62,958 bases of DNA from a virus: IMG/VR virus record IMGVR_UViG_3300029951_000028, positions 1-62,958 of that record; one strand, given 5' to 3'. This document shows, piece after piece, positions 30,979 to 39,423 of the stretch; position 1 is the stretch's first letter; each line of letters opens with the position of its first letter. Under the pieces are notes generated by a model. It was not told where the DNA came from. It worked only from the letters and a program-made list of their open reading frames with translations, and ran no database searches. Position numbers and translations under genes: made by a program.

Positions 30979-33372
30979 CTAGACCTGGCACCCCGCGTAC
31001 GCCTTCGCGATCTCCGCAGGCGTGGTCATCAGCGCGTTGGCCGAGCCCGGCTTCACGTACAGGATCGGCCGCCCGCCATCCGGCACGGCGACGGCGTTGT
31101 GCGTGCGGCCATGCTCCAGCGCCGGGTGCGGCACCCAGCCGATGGTCTTCATCATCTGCTTGCGGCGGATCGGCGACATGAACCTGCCGTGCCCGCTGTC
31201 CTCGAGCAGACCCTTCAGGTAGGTGCTGCTGACCCAGTCGCCGCGGAAGCCCATCTTGCCCTCCTCCACGGCCTCGAGCACGAGCTGCTCCACGATGCCT
31301 CGCCCGTTGTCCACGGCGTCTTGATAGCTGGACGATCTCGGCGCGCGTTGGGCGCCACGGGTCGGGTCGAAGCGCTCGGGGATCTCGTAGTGGGCGAGGT
31401 AGTAGGCGCAGATGGCCTTCCCGTCTTCCCGGTCGAGCCACTCGTAGAGGCGGCGCATGTAGGCGGACACGTCGGGCCCGAACGCCAGGTTGAGGCTGGC
31501 CTCGTCCTGCTGCGCGCAGAACAGCATCCCATAGCGGCGATCGTTGAGCGTTTTGCGGATGCCGTCCTTGTGGTTCGTGTTGATGATGAAGTTGCCGCAG
31601 ATGTTGGCGCTGTATTGGTCGACGCCCTTGCCCTCGATCTCCAGGCCGCGACCGCCGGTCACCATCGGCTTCATCTCCTCGAGCACCGCCTCGCCGCTCT
31701 GCCCTGGCGTGTAGATGTCCTCGACGCAATAGAGCACCTTGTTCACCATCCACGCGTTGAACTGCTTGCCCAGCTTCGAGGCCCGCGGCCAGTGGGTGTA
31801 TTCGTCGCCCACGGCGTAGGCGGTGACGGTCGAGAAGAACGTCTTGCCGTTGCCCTCGACGCCTTGCAGCACGGGGCACCAGGGGAATTTGCGGCCGGGG
31901 TATTGGACACAGGCGGCCAGGTAGGACAGCAGGATCGTGGCGTCGTCGCCGTTGGGCAGCACGCGCTTGAGGTGGTCGAGGAACGGCGTGGCGTCACCGT
32001 CGACCATGCGCACGTTGGGCGGCATGTAGACGTTGACCGCGCGGCGCCGGCCTTCCATCACGATGTGCCCGAACGGGAACTCGGGGCGGAACGTCGTGGT
32101 GTCGGCGCGCGGGAACTCCACGTCTTGGTTCTCGGTGAACGCCTCCCACGCGCTGTTGGTGGTCTTGGCCTTGGCGCCACCCAGCAGGAACGCATAGCCG
32201 CCGAACAGCGTACGGAACTGATCCGGCCGCAGCATCTGGCCGTTGGCGATCAGCACCTTGTGCAGGTCGGTCACGTAGACGCACCCTTGGAACAGGCGGA
32301 TCTGGTCCTCCCGCGAGACGAACGTCCGCCCCGCATTGGCCTTGGCCTCAGGCTTGTAGCTACCCGGCACCGGCCCACCAGGTGCGGCCGCGCTCTCGGC
32401 AGGCGCGGCCGCACCATGCAATCCAAGCGCGGCCGCGCGGTCTACCGCAGCGCTCGGCTTGGCCTTGTAGCAGCCCGAGCCGGCGGTGCCGCGCGCCACG
32501 GTGCCCTTGATGTAGTCGTCGCGGTCCCACTTCTCGCGCGCCAAGCCCGACGTGTGGGCGACACGCACCATCTGCGCGGCGTTGTGGCCGGTGGCCCACG
32601 CGAGGTCGGAGAACAGCGCCAGGTCGGCGCTGCTGCGGTCGAACACGTCCGTCGTGCTCGGGTAGTAGCGCGCCATCGTGTCGGGGTCGCCCTCCATCAG
32701 CTCCTGAAAGGTGGCCTTGCTGCCGAAGATGCGGCCGGTGGACTTGATGTTGGAGCACAGGCGGACCACCTCCTCGTCGGACAGCGCCGGCCCGACCCAG
32801 TCGGGGTGCCGGTAGTCCTCGTCCCACGACACGTCGCCGCTGCCTGCAGCGACCGGGAAGTAGCGCGCCAGCACCGCGGCGATGCCGAGGCAGGGCTGCT
32901 CCATCGAGCCGAACCAGTAGGTGCCGGTCACGATGTGTCTCTTGTCGCTGTACGCCTCGATGTGAAGCGGCGTGTTCTTCATGCTGTGCGGCGGCACGAT
33001 GCCCCAGCACCAGCCGTGCACGCCGTTGCCGCTGACGGACACCTCCCACAGCACGTTGTCGCCGAGCTGCGCCATGATGTCTTGCAGCGTCTGGTTGGGC
33101 TTGCGGTCGGCCTCGAAGCAGTTGTCGAAGTCGAAGCAGATCACCGCGGTTTGCGAGCCGGGGATCGTGTGCAGCACGAAGCTGTGGTGCGCTTGGCCGC
33201 AGGCGATGGCCTCGGCGCGCGTCATCCAGTTGGCCGGGTCCACCGCAGACACGTGGTGGCCTGCGCGGTTGACCGTCACCTTCTTGAGCTTGCCCGGATG
33301 CTCCGGGTCAGGCGTCACCGCGGTGGGCGTCCACTGCGGGTAGCGTTCGAGGAATGCGTAGGGGTTGGTCAT
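30979..33372 (-). CDS. Primase-helicase (PrimPol + SF3/D5-like)
   Basis: 797 residues. N-terminal archaeo-eukaryotic primase-like part: metal-binding ICFDFDNCF (Asp81, Asp83) and VSVSGNGVHGWCWG, which holds the family's SxH-type element. C-terminal superfamily 3 helicase: Walker A LQGVEGNGKTFF (about 500-512), LYCVEDIY (Walker B region), and IINTNHKDGIRK. It should unwind and prime phage DNA. Sole large enzyme of a minus operon with the HNH, methyltransferase and TetR-like genes. Confidence 0.88.
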   Translation of the reverse strand: MTNPYAFLERYPQWTPTAVTPDPEHPGKLKKVTVNRAGHHVSAVDPANWMTRAEAIACGQAHHSFVLHTIPGSQTAVICFDFDNCFEADRKPNQTLQDIMAQLGDNVLWEVSVSGNGVHGWCWGIVPPHSMKNTPLHIEAYSDKRHIVTGTYWFGSMEQPCLGIAAVLARYFPVAAGSGDVSWDEDYRHPDWVGPALSDEEVVRLCSNIKSTGRIFGSKATFQELMEGDPDTMARYYPSTTDVFDRSSADLALFSDLAWATGHNAAQMVRVAHTSGLAREKWDRDDYIKGTVARGTAGSGCYKAKPSAAVDRAAALGLHGAAAPAESAAAPGGPVPGSYKPEAKANAGRTFVSREDQIRLFQGCVYVTDLHKVLIANGQMLRPDQFRTLFGGYAFLLGGAKAKTTNSAWEAFTENQDVEFPRADTTTFRPEFPFGHIVMEGRRRAVNVYMPPNVRMVDGDATPFLDHLKRVLPNGDDATILLSYLAACVQYPGRKFPWCPVLQGVEGNGKTFFSTVTAYAVGDEYTHWPRASKLGKQFNAWMVNKVLYCVEDIYTPGQSGEAVLEEMKPMVTGGRGLEIEGKGVDQYSANICGNFIINTNHKDGIRKTLNDRRYGMLFCAQQDEASLNLAFGPDVSAYMRRLYEWLDREDGKAICAYYLAHYEIPERFDPTRGAQRAPRSSSYQDAVDNGRGIVEQLVLEAVEEGKMGFRGDWVSSTYLKGLLEDSGHGRFMSPIRRKQMMKTIGWVPHPALEHGRTHNAVAVPDGGRPILYVKPGSANALMTTPAEIAKAYAGCQV

Positions 33373-34076
33373 GGCATGTCGGGCCAGAAGCGATTGCTCT
33401 TGGCCAGGTTCATCTTTGCGGGGATCGGTTGCAGGTTGGCCTCACAGTGCAGACCACACACGAGGGGGCTCTGCAGCGGAACGCGGTGATCGACGTGCCA
33501 GGGCTCACCCGTGGCGTCCGTCAGCATCTCCGCGAGGAGGTAGGTGCGCGCGATGGCGTCGGGATCGGCCCATGACGGCACAGCGTTGAGCTTCGCAGCG
33601 TCGTATTTGCGACCCCATGCGCGGCAGAGGTGGCGGTTCTGCGCGCGGTAGGCCCGCATCGTCGCGGCGGCGCGCTCGGGGTTCTCGACATACCACGCGC
33701 GCGCCCGCTCCTGAGCGGCAATGCGCTTCGCTTCATCTTGAGCACGCAGGGCGGCCTCCAACGGGCCGAGGTAGATCAGGGCGACCAGGTGCCAGAAGCA
33801 GGTCGCGCGCACCACGCGACGGGCGGCCATGCGGGCGGCGCAAGCCGCAGCGAACTTGTCCTCTTGCATGCCGGATTCGCGCACCTCGTGGTAGCGCGCG
33901 TTCATCCGCTCGTGCTTGCTGGCCTTGGCCGCGGGATCCATCTCAGCCCACCGCCTGGCGCTACGCGAGGCGGCACACGCCTTGCAATCGCACGCATGGC
34001 CTCGTTTCGCTGTCGGGTTCGGCTTGAACTCCGACAGAGGTTTGGTGTCGCCGCAGGTTCGGCACGTGTATTTCAT
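33369..34076 (-). CDS. HNH endonuclease, probable homing enzyme
   Basis: 235 residues from ATG 34076. A longer start would run into the operator at 34080-34095. N-terminal zinc module CRTCGDTKPLSEFKP with a later CDCKAC, then a basic helical linker. The HNH core is WHVDHRVPL and SPLVCGLHCEANL, ending in NRFWPDMP. The same C-terminal block occurs in the HNH at 11241-11834. Inserted immediately before primase (ATGA overlap). Confidence 0.85.
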   Translation of the reverse strand: MKYTCRTCGDTKPLSEFKPNPTAKRGHACDCKACAASRSARRWAEMDPAAKASKHERMNARYHEVRESGMQEDKFAAACAARMAARRVVRATCFWHLVALIYLGPLEAALRAQDEAKRIAAQERARAWYVENPERAAATMRAYRAQNRHLCRAWGRKYDAAKLNAVPSWADPDAIARTYLLAEMLTDATGEPWHVDHRVPLQSPLVCGLHCEANLQPIPAKMNLAKSNRFWPDMP

Positions 34077-34079
34077 ATG

Positions 34080-34095
34080 GTTCGTTTTAACGAAG
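34080..34095. promoter_or_regulatory. Operator palindrome before HNH
   Basis: GTTCGTTTTAACGAAG. On the minus strand the would-be -10 (CATATG) contains the HNH start codon, and the -35 is poor. It therefore looks like a promoter disrupted or left behind by the HNH insertion. Confidence 0.6.
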
Positions 34096-34103
34096 TGCTT
34101 CAC

Positions 34104-34778
34104 TCAAGCAGCAGCGATAGATTGGGCCCACGCCAGCGCGAGCGGGTACGGCACCGCGTCGGCCAGGCCGTGCTGGAGCTGCACGCAGGGGAACTTCAAC
34201 TTGGATGCGGGCGGGTAGCCCTGCAGGCGTGCGCCGCGCTTCGGCCCGTAGATTCGAGCAGCCACGACGGGGTAGGCCATCAGGTCGTCCACGCTGCCCT
34301 TGAAGACGGGCTGCGGCGGCGTGATGTTGGGCGAGTGGGTGAACCAGCGCGCACGGGATTGATGCGGCTGGTAGAAGTGCATGGCGTTGCAGCGCGTGTG
34401 GACGGCGCCGGGGATCGCAATCGGCACCACGTTCTCGAACATGAACCAGTCGTAGGTGGCTGCGGCGAGCACGTCCAGCACCAGCGGCGTCAGGTCGGGG
34501 AACTTGGGCTTGCGCATCGCGCGCAGTTTGCTGTGGGCTTGGCAGGACGGGCCGCCGATGATGCCTTGGAAGTGGTGCCCCCGCACGACATCGGGGAGGT
34601 TGGCCAGATCCCGCACGAGGTGGACATCCAGTTCGGCCGGGTGCGCGGGGTGACAAAGCGCGCCATACATGGCGCGCTTTTCAGCGTCGATCTCGCAGCC
34701 AGGGATGATGTCGAACCCGGCGTCCATGAACGCCTTGTCCAACAGGCCCATGCCCGTGCAGATACTGAGGACGCGCAT
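34104..34778 (-). CDS. DNA (cytosine-5) methyltransferase
   Basis: 224 residues from ATG 34778. Motif I LSICTGMGLLDKAF, motif IV GGPSCQAHS (catalytic Cys79), motif VI FENVVP (Glu115). Short for a C5 methylase: the target-recognition domain is reduced, and the C-terminal QGYPPASKL fits the family ending. Likely an orphan enzyme protecting phage DNA from host restriction, since no partner nuclease is adjacent. Overlaps the regulator gene (TAATG). Confidence 0.85.
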   Translation of the reverse strand: MRVLSICTGMGLLDKAFMDAGFDIIPGCEIDAEKRAMYGALCHPAHPAELDVHLVRDLANLPDVVRGHHFQGIIGGPSCQAHSKLRAMRKPKFPDLTPLVLDVLAAATYDWFMFENVVPIAIPGAVHTRCNAMHFYQPHQSRARWFTHSPNITPPQPVFKGSVDDLMAYPVVAARIYGPKRGARLQGYPPASKLKFPCVQLQHGLADAVPYPLALAWAQSIAAA

Positions 34779-35074
34779 TACCGCTGCGCGAGCCACGCCG
34801 CGGCGCGCTGCTTGAGGTCAGTGCTGGCCTTGGCAGCCACCTTGTCGTTGCGGGCGAGGCCCTGCGCGATCACGGCGAGCGACTGGCGCTTGACGGCGCG
34901 GCGCATCACGTTGCGGCGCAGTTCGGCGGTGTGGCCGAGGCGGAACGTGACGAGGCAGAACGAGACGCCGGCAGCCGTGGCGATGCCGTCACGGGTGAGA
35001 TTGTCGAAGCCGATTTCCTCGGCCAGGTCGACCGCAACGTCGAGCAGATGCTCGGTGCGGGCTTCGGCGGTCAT
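34778..35074 (-). CDS. Mini TetR-like helix-turn-helix regulator
   Basis: 98 residues from ATG 35074 (GTG 35083 also possible). Residues 8-60 fit the TetR DNA-binding domain: DVAVDLAEEIGFDNLTRDGIA, then AAGVSFCLVTFRLGHTAEL. Only about 40 residues remain after it, so the ligand-binding domain is essentially absent. The gene starts just below an operator half-site (35098-35110) and heads its operon. This makes it a prime candidate for binding the TTCGTT/AACGAA operators. Binding is inference. Confidence 0.7.
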   Translation of the reverse strand: MTAEARTEHLLDVAVDLAEEIGFDNLTRDGIATAAGVSFCLVTFRLGHTAELRRNVMRRAVKRQSLAVIAQGLARNDKVAAKASTDLKQRAAAWLAQR

Positions 35075-35091
35075 CTTGGTCACGGGTTGGT

Positions 35092-35120
35092 TATCCTGTT
35101 CGTTAAATATGCGTAGTGTA
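35092..35120 (-). promoter_or_regulatory. Operator half-site and weak promoter before the TetR-like gene
   Basis: Minus strand CATATTTAACGAAC, followed by AGGATA as a weak -10 at the usual spacing; -35 TACACT is poor. On the plus strand the same site gives TTATCC-N17-TAGTGT. Suits a low-level, autoregulated promoter. Confidence 0.45.
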
Positions 35121-35140
35121 GGCCAGCAACGCGCGGAAGT

Positions 35141-35164
35141 AAAAAGGCCCGCACGCGGCGGGCC
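35141..35164 (-). terminator. Rho-independent terminator of the long early operon
   Basis: Minus strand GGCCCGC-CGCGT-GCGGGCC then TTTTT, 4 bases past the DUF4031 gene. It ends the operon that starts near 45.7 kb. Confidence 0.9.
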
Positions 35165-35168
35165 TGGA

Positions 35169-35432
35169 TCAGAGTGGTGCTGCTCGTCGGGCCCGCGTCA
35201 TCGCGCCGGCCTCGCGCCACGTGATCTCCACCGCGCCGTGCGCGACGGCCAGCGCGCGCTTGGACAGGGCGATGTCGAAGTGGCTCTTGGACGTGCCCGG
35301 GTGCTGGTGCCACTTGCGCTGCACGCCGATCTTGTCGGCCATCGCCAGCAGCTCCTCGTCGGAGTCGGCCAGCATGTGGCACATCACCATCCGCCCGAAG
35401 TTGGCGCGCATGTCATCGACGTAGACCGTCAT
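35169..35432 (-). CDS. DUF4031 protein
   Basis: 87 residues. MTVYVDDMRANFGRMVMCHM, ADSDEELLAMADKIGV, QHPGTSKSHFDI and ALAVAHGAVEI match the short DUF4031 family common in phages and actinobacteria, with conserved His and Asp that could bind metal. Biochemical role unknown. Last gene of the operon. Confidence 0.85.
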   Translation of the reverse strand: MTVYVDDMRANFGRMVMCHMLADSDEELLAMADKIGVQRKWHQHPGTSKSHFDIALSKRALAVAHGAVEITWREAGAMTRARRAAPL

Positions 35433-35755
35433 GCCCTCCTCCCCAGCCGGCGCCACCACGGCCGCGCGTTGAACGCGTCGATCCGGTCGCGCAGCGCGTT
35501 CGTCTGCTGCTCCTGCCAGTAGCGCTCGTCCTGCAGCTTGCGCCGCTCCGCATCGAACAGGATGTCGGCGATGCGCTGCACCTCGTCGTCCACGGCGAAG
35601 AAGCTGTCGTTGCCGGCGCGGTCGCGGTACTGGCGGATGTCGAGCACGCGGTACGCGAGCGTCAACGCCGCGGCGTCCGCGACCACGATCTGGTACTGGC
35701 CCGGCCGCACGTTGATGTCGCTCTTGGTGAGCGTGTAGAGCGTGGCGCGGCTCAT
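35429..35755 (-). CDS. Hypothetical early protein
   Basis: 108 residues. N-terminal half beta (INVRPGQYQIVVADAA), C-terminal half a charged helix (RRKLQDERYWQEQQTNALRDR) ending in PWWRRLGRR. Overlaps neighbours by 4 bases. No family recognised. Confidence 0.6.
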   Translation of the reverse strand: MSRATLYTLTKSDINVRPGQYQIVVADAAALTLAYRVLDIRQYRDRAGNDSFFAVDDEVQRIADILFDAERRKLQDERYWQEQQTNALRDRIDAFNARPWWRRLGRRA

Positions 35756-36033
35756 CGCTGGCCCCGATCGAGACGGGCCTGCAGCTCGGCGCACAACCAC
35801 TCGAGGACGCTCACCGCCACCGGGCCGCTATCGCCGAAGACCTCCATGCCCGCATTGCGCAGGTCGGCCACGTCGATGCCGGCCGGCGGATGGGTGGCGT
35901 CGTAGCCGCGCGCGAACGCGGCGTCGAACACGCGGCGGCAGGTCACCGAGTCCAGCGCGGGGCGGTGGTCGAAGTACGGCTCCGCGGCGGCCCAGGTTGC
36001 GGCCTCGCGGAGCGCGATGTGGCGTTCGGTCAT
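35752..36033 (-). CDS. Hypothetical early protein
   Basis: 93 residues, helical, with a FARGYDATHPPAGIDVADLR segment and a C-terminal amphipathic helix. ATGA overlaps at both ends. No family recognised. Confidence 0.6.
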   Translation of the reverse strand: MTERHIALREAATWAAAEPYFDHRPALDSVTCRRVFDAAFARGYDATHPPAGIDVADLRNAGMEVFGDSGPVAVSVLEWLCAELQARLDRGQR

Positions 36034-36551
36034 GTCCTGGCTTTCTCGACCATCTCCGCCACCAGGGCGTCGAAGTCGTTGCGGGTGACGATGTCGCGTT
36101 CGGCCGAGACGTAGTCACCCGCGTGGATGAGGCCGGCCCTGACGCGGAGACGCGCGCCGGGGGGCAGGAGAGCGGGCGCGGGGCTGTTCCACTCGGCCCA
36201 CAGTTCGGCCGTGGCCGGGCTCAGCGGCACCCATCGGCACGCCGCGTCGCACCACGCGTTGGCGATGTCGTGGCCTTGCGCTCCCGCCCACGTGAGGAAC
36301 GCCGAGAAACTGGCATCCTTCACGCGCGGCGGCGGCGGGGCCTTGATCGGCTTGCGGATGCGCTTGATCGGAAGGCGGTACTCGCACTCGTCGTCCTTGC
36401 GCAGATCCACCAAGTACGACAGCCGCCGCTCGCTCTTGACGAACTTCTCGATCTTGTAGCCGGCGTGCCAGCGGCCCGGCGAGTCCTGCCAGTCCACGAT
36501 CTCGCCGACGGTGAACTGCACGCCGTCGCTGCGGCTCATGGTTTCGTTCAT
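36030..36551 (-). CDS. Hypothetical early protein with SH3-like start
   Basis: 173 residues (MSRSDG at 36539 is an alternative start). The first 70 residues, FTVGEIVDWQDSPGRWHAGYKI, look like a small beta-barrel of the Tudor/SH3 type. A Pro-rich linker and a C-terminal part with LPPGARLRVRAGLIHAGDYV follow. Function unknown. Confidence 0.55.
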   Translation of the reverse strand: MNETMSRSDGVQFTVGEIVDWQDSPGRWHAGYKIEKFVKSERRLSYLVDLRKDDECEYRLPIKRIRKPIKAPPPPRVKDASFSAFLTWAGAQGHDIANAWCDAACRWVPLSPATAELWAEWNSPAPALLPPGARLRVRAGLIHAGDYVSAERDIVTRNDFDALVAEMVEKART

Positions 36552-36554
36552 GCT

Positions 36555-36926
36555 TCAGTCCTTGTAGAGCGGCGTGACCGTCCAATCGTCACGCGCGTGG
36601 GGTTGGTGGAACGAGAGCTTGCGGGTCATGAGCCGGTGCGACAGCGCGTTGGGCTCGGTCAGCCACGCGATGGGCCTGCGCGCGGGCGTAGGCTCGCCCC
36701 GGCCGGTGAACGGCGCCACGCCGGCCGTCACGACGTAGTTCTCCCCCGGCGTCACGAGGTCGCCCGACGCATACCGCGCCCGCCCGAGCGCCGCGATGGT
36801 GGAGAACGAGCCCTTGCACCGCGAGCTGTCCGGCTGCGGCATGAGGCACGGCTGACCGACCGTGTGCTGGTCGAAGGTGGCGCGGAGGCAGAGCGTGCAG
36901 CGCGCGAGGACGGTGGTGTTCAGCAC
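36555..36926 (-). CDS. Hypothetical early protein with Cys pair
   Basis: 123 residues from a GTG that overlaps the upstream stop by 7 bases. N-terminal ARCTLCLRATFD with further Cys at PCLMPQPDSSRC could bind zinc. Central strands YASGDLVTPGENYVVTAGV. No recognised family. Confidence 0.5.
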   Translation of the reverse strand: MLNTTVLARCTLCLRATFDQHTVGQPCLMPQPDSSRCKGSFSTIAALGRARYASGDLVTPGENYVVTAGVAPFTGRGEPTPARRPIAWLTEPNALSHRLMTRKLSFHQPHARDDWTVTPLYKD

Positions 36927-37609
36927 GGCAGCGCCCTCCAGTGCGTCGGTTCCATGCCCCAATCGCTGAGGCCGTCGTTGGCGTGGTCGATCCAGCGGCC
37001 CGGCCGGTATTCGCGGTCGCGGCGCGCGGTGGTGTAGACGAACGGCGTGGTCGTGTAGCCGCTCGGGCACTTGACCAGCACGAACTGCTTGTTCGGCGGC
37101 ATGCGCTCCTCCACGCTGATCCAGACCAGGGCCTGCTCCAGCTCGACGATCCGCTCGCGCTGCGCGGCCAGCACGCCGAGGCGGTCGCGCCAACCCGGGA
37201 TGAACTCGTCCAGCTCACCCGTGTGGAACCCGCCGCGGCACCAACCCTCGATCAGCGCCGGTTGCGGGCTCCACTTCTTGCTGTACGCCGCGTAGGCTTC
37301 AAGGTGCATCTCCCACGGGATGCCCGCGGCGTAGCCTTGGACCGGCGCCGTCTTGCGGAGCTGGGTCTTGGCCTGCGCCACCACGTCGCACAGCGCGGGC
37401 GTCTTCGCTGCGCCCTCCTCGCCGTTCATGGCCACGTCCAGCTCGCGCGCCATGCGCTGCACGTCCTCGGCCGCAACCCAGCTGCCAGTGGCGGGCTCGC
37501 CGCGGTGCAGCGCGTCCAGCTCGACCCGCATGTTCAGCATCTCGGCGCGCATCGTCTCGATGGCGTTCGTGGCGTCTTGCGCCAGTTCGTTGGTGGTGTC
37601 GGGGCTCAT
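36920..37609 (-). CDS. DUF551 domain protein
   Basis: 229 residues. The N-terminal 90 residues are helical. The C-terminal third carries the DUF551 pattern: WISVEERMPPNKQFVLV, then TTTPFVYTTARRD, then W near DWGMEPTHWRALP. DUF551 proteins are widespread small phage proteins of unknown role. Confidence 0.8.
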   Translation of the reverse strand: MSPDTTNELAQDATNAIETMRAEMLNMRVELDALHRGEPATGSWVAAEDVQRMARELDVAMNGEEGAAKTPALCDVVAQAKTQLRKTAPVQGYAAGIPWEMHLEAYAAYSKKWSPQPALIEGWCRGGFHTGELDEFIPGWRDRLGVLAAQRERIVELEQALVWISVEERMPPNKQFVLVKCPSGYTTTPFVYTTARRDREYRPGRWIDHANDGLSDWGMEPTHWRALPC

Positions 37610-37983
37610 TTTGCAGACTCGTCAGTGCTGTAGAACGCGTCGATTCGGCGCTGCAGATCCCGGTTCGCCGCGCGCTGGCGACGGATCGTGGCGTTCATGT
37701 CGTGGAAGTGCTGCCAATGCTGCGCGCTGAGACGCGCCGGGCTGATTCGCGCGGAGTCATCCTTGCCCGCGGTCTTGACCGCCTGCACGCCGTTGGTCGC
37801 CACGTCCGCCGGCCGCCAGACGTGCCCGCAGCCGGCGCAGAGGTGCGAGCGGTGCGGTGGGTTGTCCCACGGTGCGAACTCGGGCGCCGTGCACATCTCG
37901 TGATGCTGGCTCACCTCCGGCGCGTCGATGTGCTGCAGGCCGCAGGCGGGACAGTGCAGCACCATGTCGATGACGCCGCTCAT
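37606..37983 (-). CDS. Zinc-ribbon early protein
   Basis: 125 residues. CPACGLQH near residue 11 and LCAGCGHVW near 49 form a four-Cys zinc ribbon; the rest is helical (NATIRRQRAANRDLQRRIDAF). Possibly nucleic-acid binding. Confidence 0.6.
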   Translation of the reverse strand: MSGVIDMVLHCPACGLQHIDAPEVSQHHEMCTAPEFAPWDNPPHRSHLCAGCGHVWRPADVATNGVQAVKTAGKDDSARISPARLSAQHWQHFHDMNATIRRQRAANRDLQRRIDAFYSTDESAK

Positions 37984-38663
37984 CGCACGCCCCCAACCCG
38001 CGCCAGCGCCTCGGACGCCAGCTTGAGATCCGCAGCCATCACCGCGACCTCGGCGCGCACCGCGCTCATGTCCACGTTGATGGTCATGTTGATCTCGGAG
38101 GGCTTGGGCTTGATCTCGGCGATACGCTGCAGCAGCTCCGTCACCCACCCGAACGGCACAGCCGCGCCGACATGCGCGTAGCGAGCCATGGCCGATCCGA
38201 TCTCGACGGCGCGGTCGTGCGGCGAGCCCGGCGGATCCATCTCCTCGTAGACGAACTTCGGGCGCAAGCCGAGCGGGGGCGGCGGATCGAACGGATCGAA
38301 CGCCCCGTGCTTGCGCAGCAGACCGGCGAGGCGATCCTTGATGGAGGAGATGGTGCTCCAGCTATGCACGTAGGGCCACGCGTCCTGCAGCCCAAGGTGC
38401 AGCTCCACGCGCTCCGCGGCGAGCTTCTCGATAGCGCGGTCGCGCGCGGCGATCTCGTTGGACTGGTGGGCGAGCGTCGAGAGCAGGGCGTCGTGCTTGC
38501 CCTGCAGCTCACCGATGTACTTTTGCGTCTCGGCCGCGCTCGCTTTGAGCCCCGCGGCCACCTCGCGGATGGCCGCGCCTTGCGTCAGCGAACCCCAAAA
38601 GTTGATCGCTTCGTCGGCGATGCGGTTCAGCCGGACGATCAGGCCGTCGTAAGGTGTGCTCAT
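37980..38663 (-). CDS. Hypothetical coiled-coil early protein
   Basis: 227 residues. Helical N-terminal half with coiled coil (AAETQKYIGELQGKHDALLS), a Pro-rich middle (FDPFDPPPPLGLRPKF) and a helical end. No family recognised. Confidence 0.55.
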   Translation of the reverse strand: MSTPYDGLIVRLNRIADEAINFWGSLTQGAAIREVAAGLKASAAETQKYIGELQGKHDALLSTLAHQSNEIAARDRAIEKLAAERVELHLGLQDAWPYVHSWSTISSIKDRLAGLLRKHGAFDPFDPPPPLGLRPKFVYEEMDPPGSPHDRAVEIGSAMARYAHVGAAVPFGWVTELLQRIAEIKPKPSEINMTINVDMSAVRAEVAVMAADLKLASEALARVGGVR

Positions 38664-38932
38664 GCTGCCACCACGTGGGTCGTGCCGTCGATGTGGTACT
38701 CCACGCGCTCGCCGGCCGCGGTGACCGGCACGCGGCGGTGCGTCGTCTCGTCGAAGTAGGCCATCGCGCGCGTCTCGGTCACGCCGTTGACGATCACGAC
38801 GACGCGGCCCTTGGGGTCGCGCGCCAGGCGCTCGACGGCGTCCTGCAGGATGCGCTGCATACCGCCCTGGGCGATCTGCCGCGGTGCGCCGTCGTGGCGT
38901 CGGTAGGCGTGAGCCTTGCGGATCTCGCTCAT
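38660..38932 (-). CDS. Hypothetical early protein
   Basis: 90 residues. A basic helix (IRKAHAYRRHDGAPRQI) is followed by RLARDPKGRVVVIVNGVTE and a terminal beta hairpin. ATGA overlaps both sides. Function unknown. Confidence 0.55.
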   Translation of the reverse strand: MSEIRKAHAYRRHDGAPRQIAQGGMQRILQDAVERLARDPKGRVVVIVNGVTETRAMAYFDETTHRRVPVTAAGERVEYHIDGTTHVVAA

Positions 38933-39423
38933 TGCGCACCGCCCATCTTGAACGGCGAGACGATCACGCGCGGTTCGATGTAGACCGGCCGCGTGGTCTT
39001 GCTCGCGGCGTCGGCGCACATCACCCACGTGCCTTCGGCGCTGGACGGCGAGAACAGGCCGTTGGGGTCGGCCTGCGGCAGGATGGCATAGCCTGCCTGG
39101 AAGCTCGCGGCGATCTTGGATGGGTTGGTGAACTGCGTGGCCGCCGGGATGCCGTAGCCGATGGAGTCGCACAGGAAAATCAGCTTGCCGGTGTTCTCCG
39201 CCACGATGTACGTGTAGGTCACCACGCCGGTCTGGTCGCGCAGCTCGATGATGTCCTTCAGCAACTTGCGCTCGCGGAAGTTCTTGATGGCGGGCATGCC
39301 GACTTGGCTGGTGCCCTCGGCCAAGATGGCCTCTTGCTGCGCGGCTTGCACCGTGTCGGACGACTCGGCGCCCCCGCACGCGGCGAGGAGGGACAGGAGG
39401 ATGAGGATGAGGAAGGTTTTCAT
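38929..39423 (-). CDS. Early-region lipoprotein
   Basis: 164 residues with signal and lipobox (LILILLSLLAAC, Cys16). The mature part is beta-rich and includes RDQTGVVTYTYIVAENTGKLIF, ATQFTNPSKI and IVSPFKMGG. It overlaps the gene for a single-pass membrane protein upstream. A lipoprotein among early genes is consistent with superinfection exclusion or envelope protection rather than lysis (inference). Confidence 0.65.
   Translation of the reverse strand: MKTFLILILLSLLAACGGAESSDTVQAAQQEAILAEGTSQVGMPAIKNFRERKLLKDIIELRDQTGVVTYTYIVAENTGKLIFLCDSIGYGIPAATQFTNPSKIAASFQAGYAILPQADPNGLFSPSSAEGTWVMCADAASKTTRPVYIEPRVIVSPFKMGGAQ

Noticed and set aside
30793-33489. An 898-codon plus-strand ORF opposite primase
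   Set aside because: It mirrors the primase gene, with Arg/His/Val-rich non-domain sequence typical of the antisense of GC-rich genes. The same applies to long ORFs at 12653-15814 and 53708-56692.
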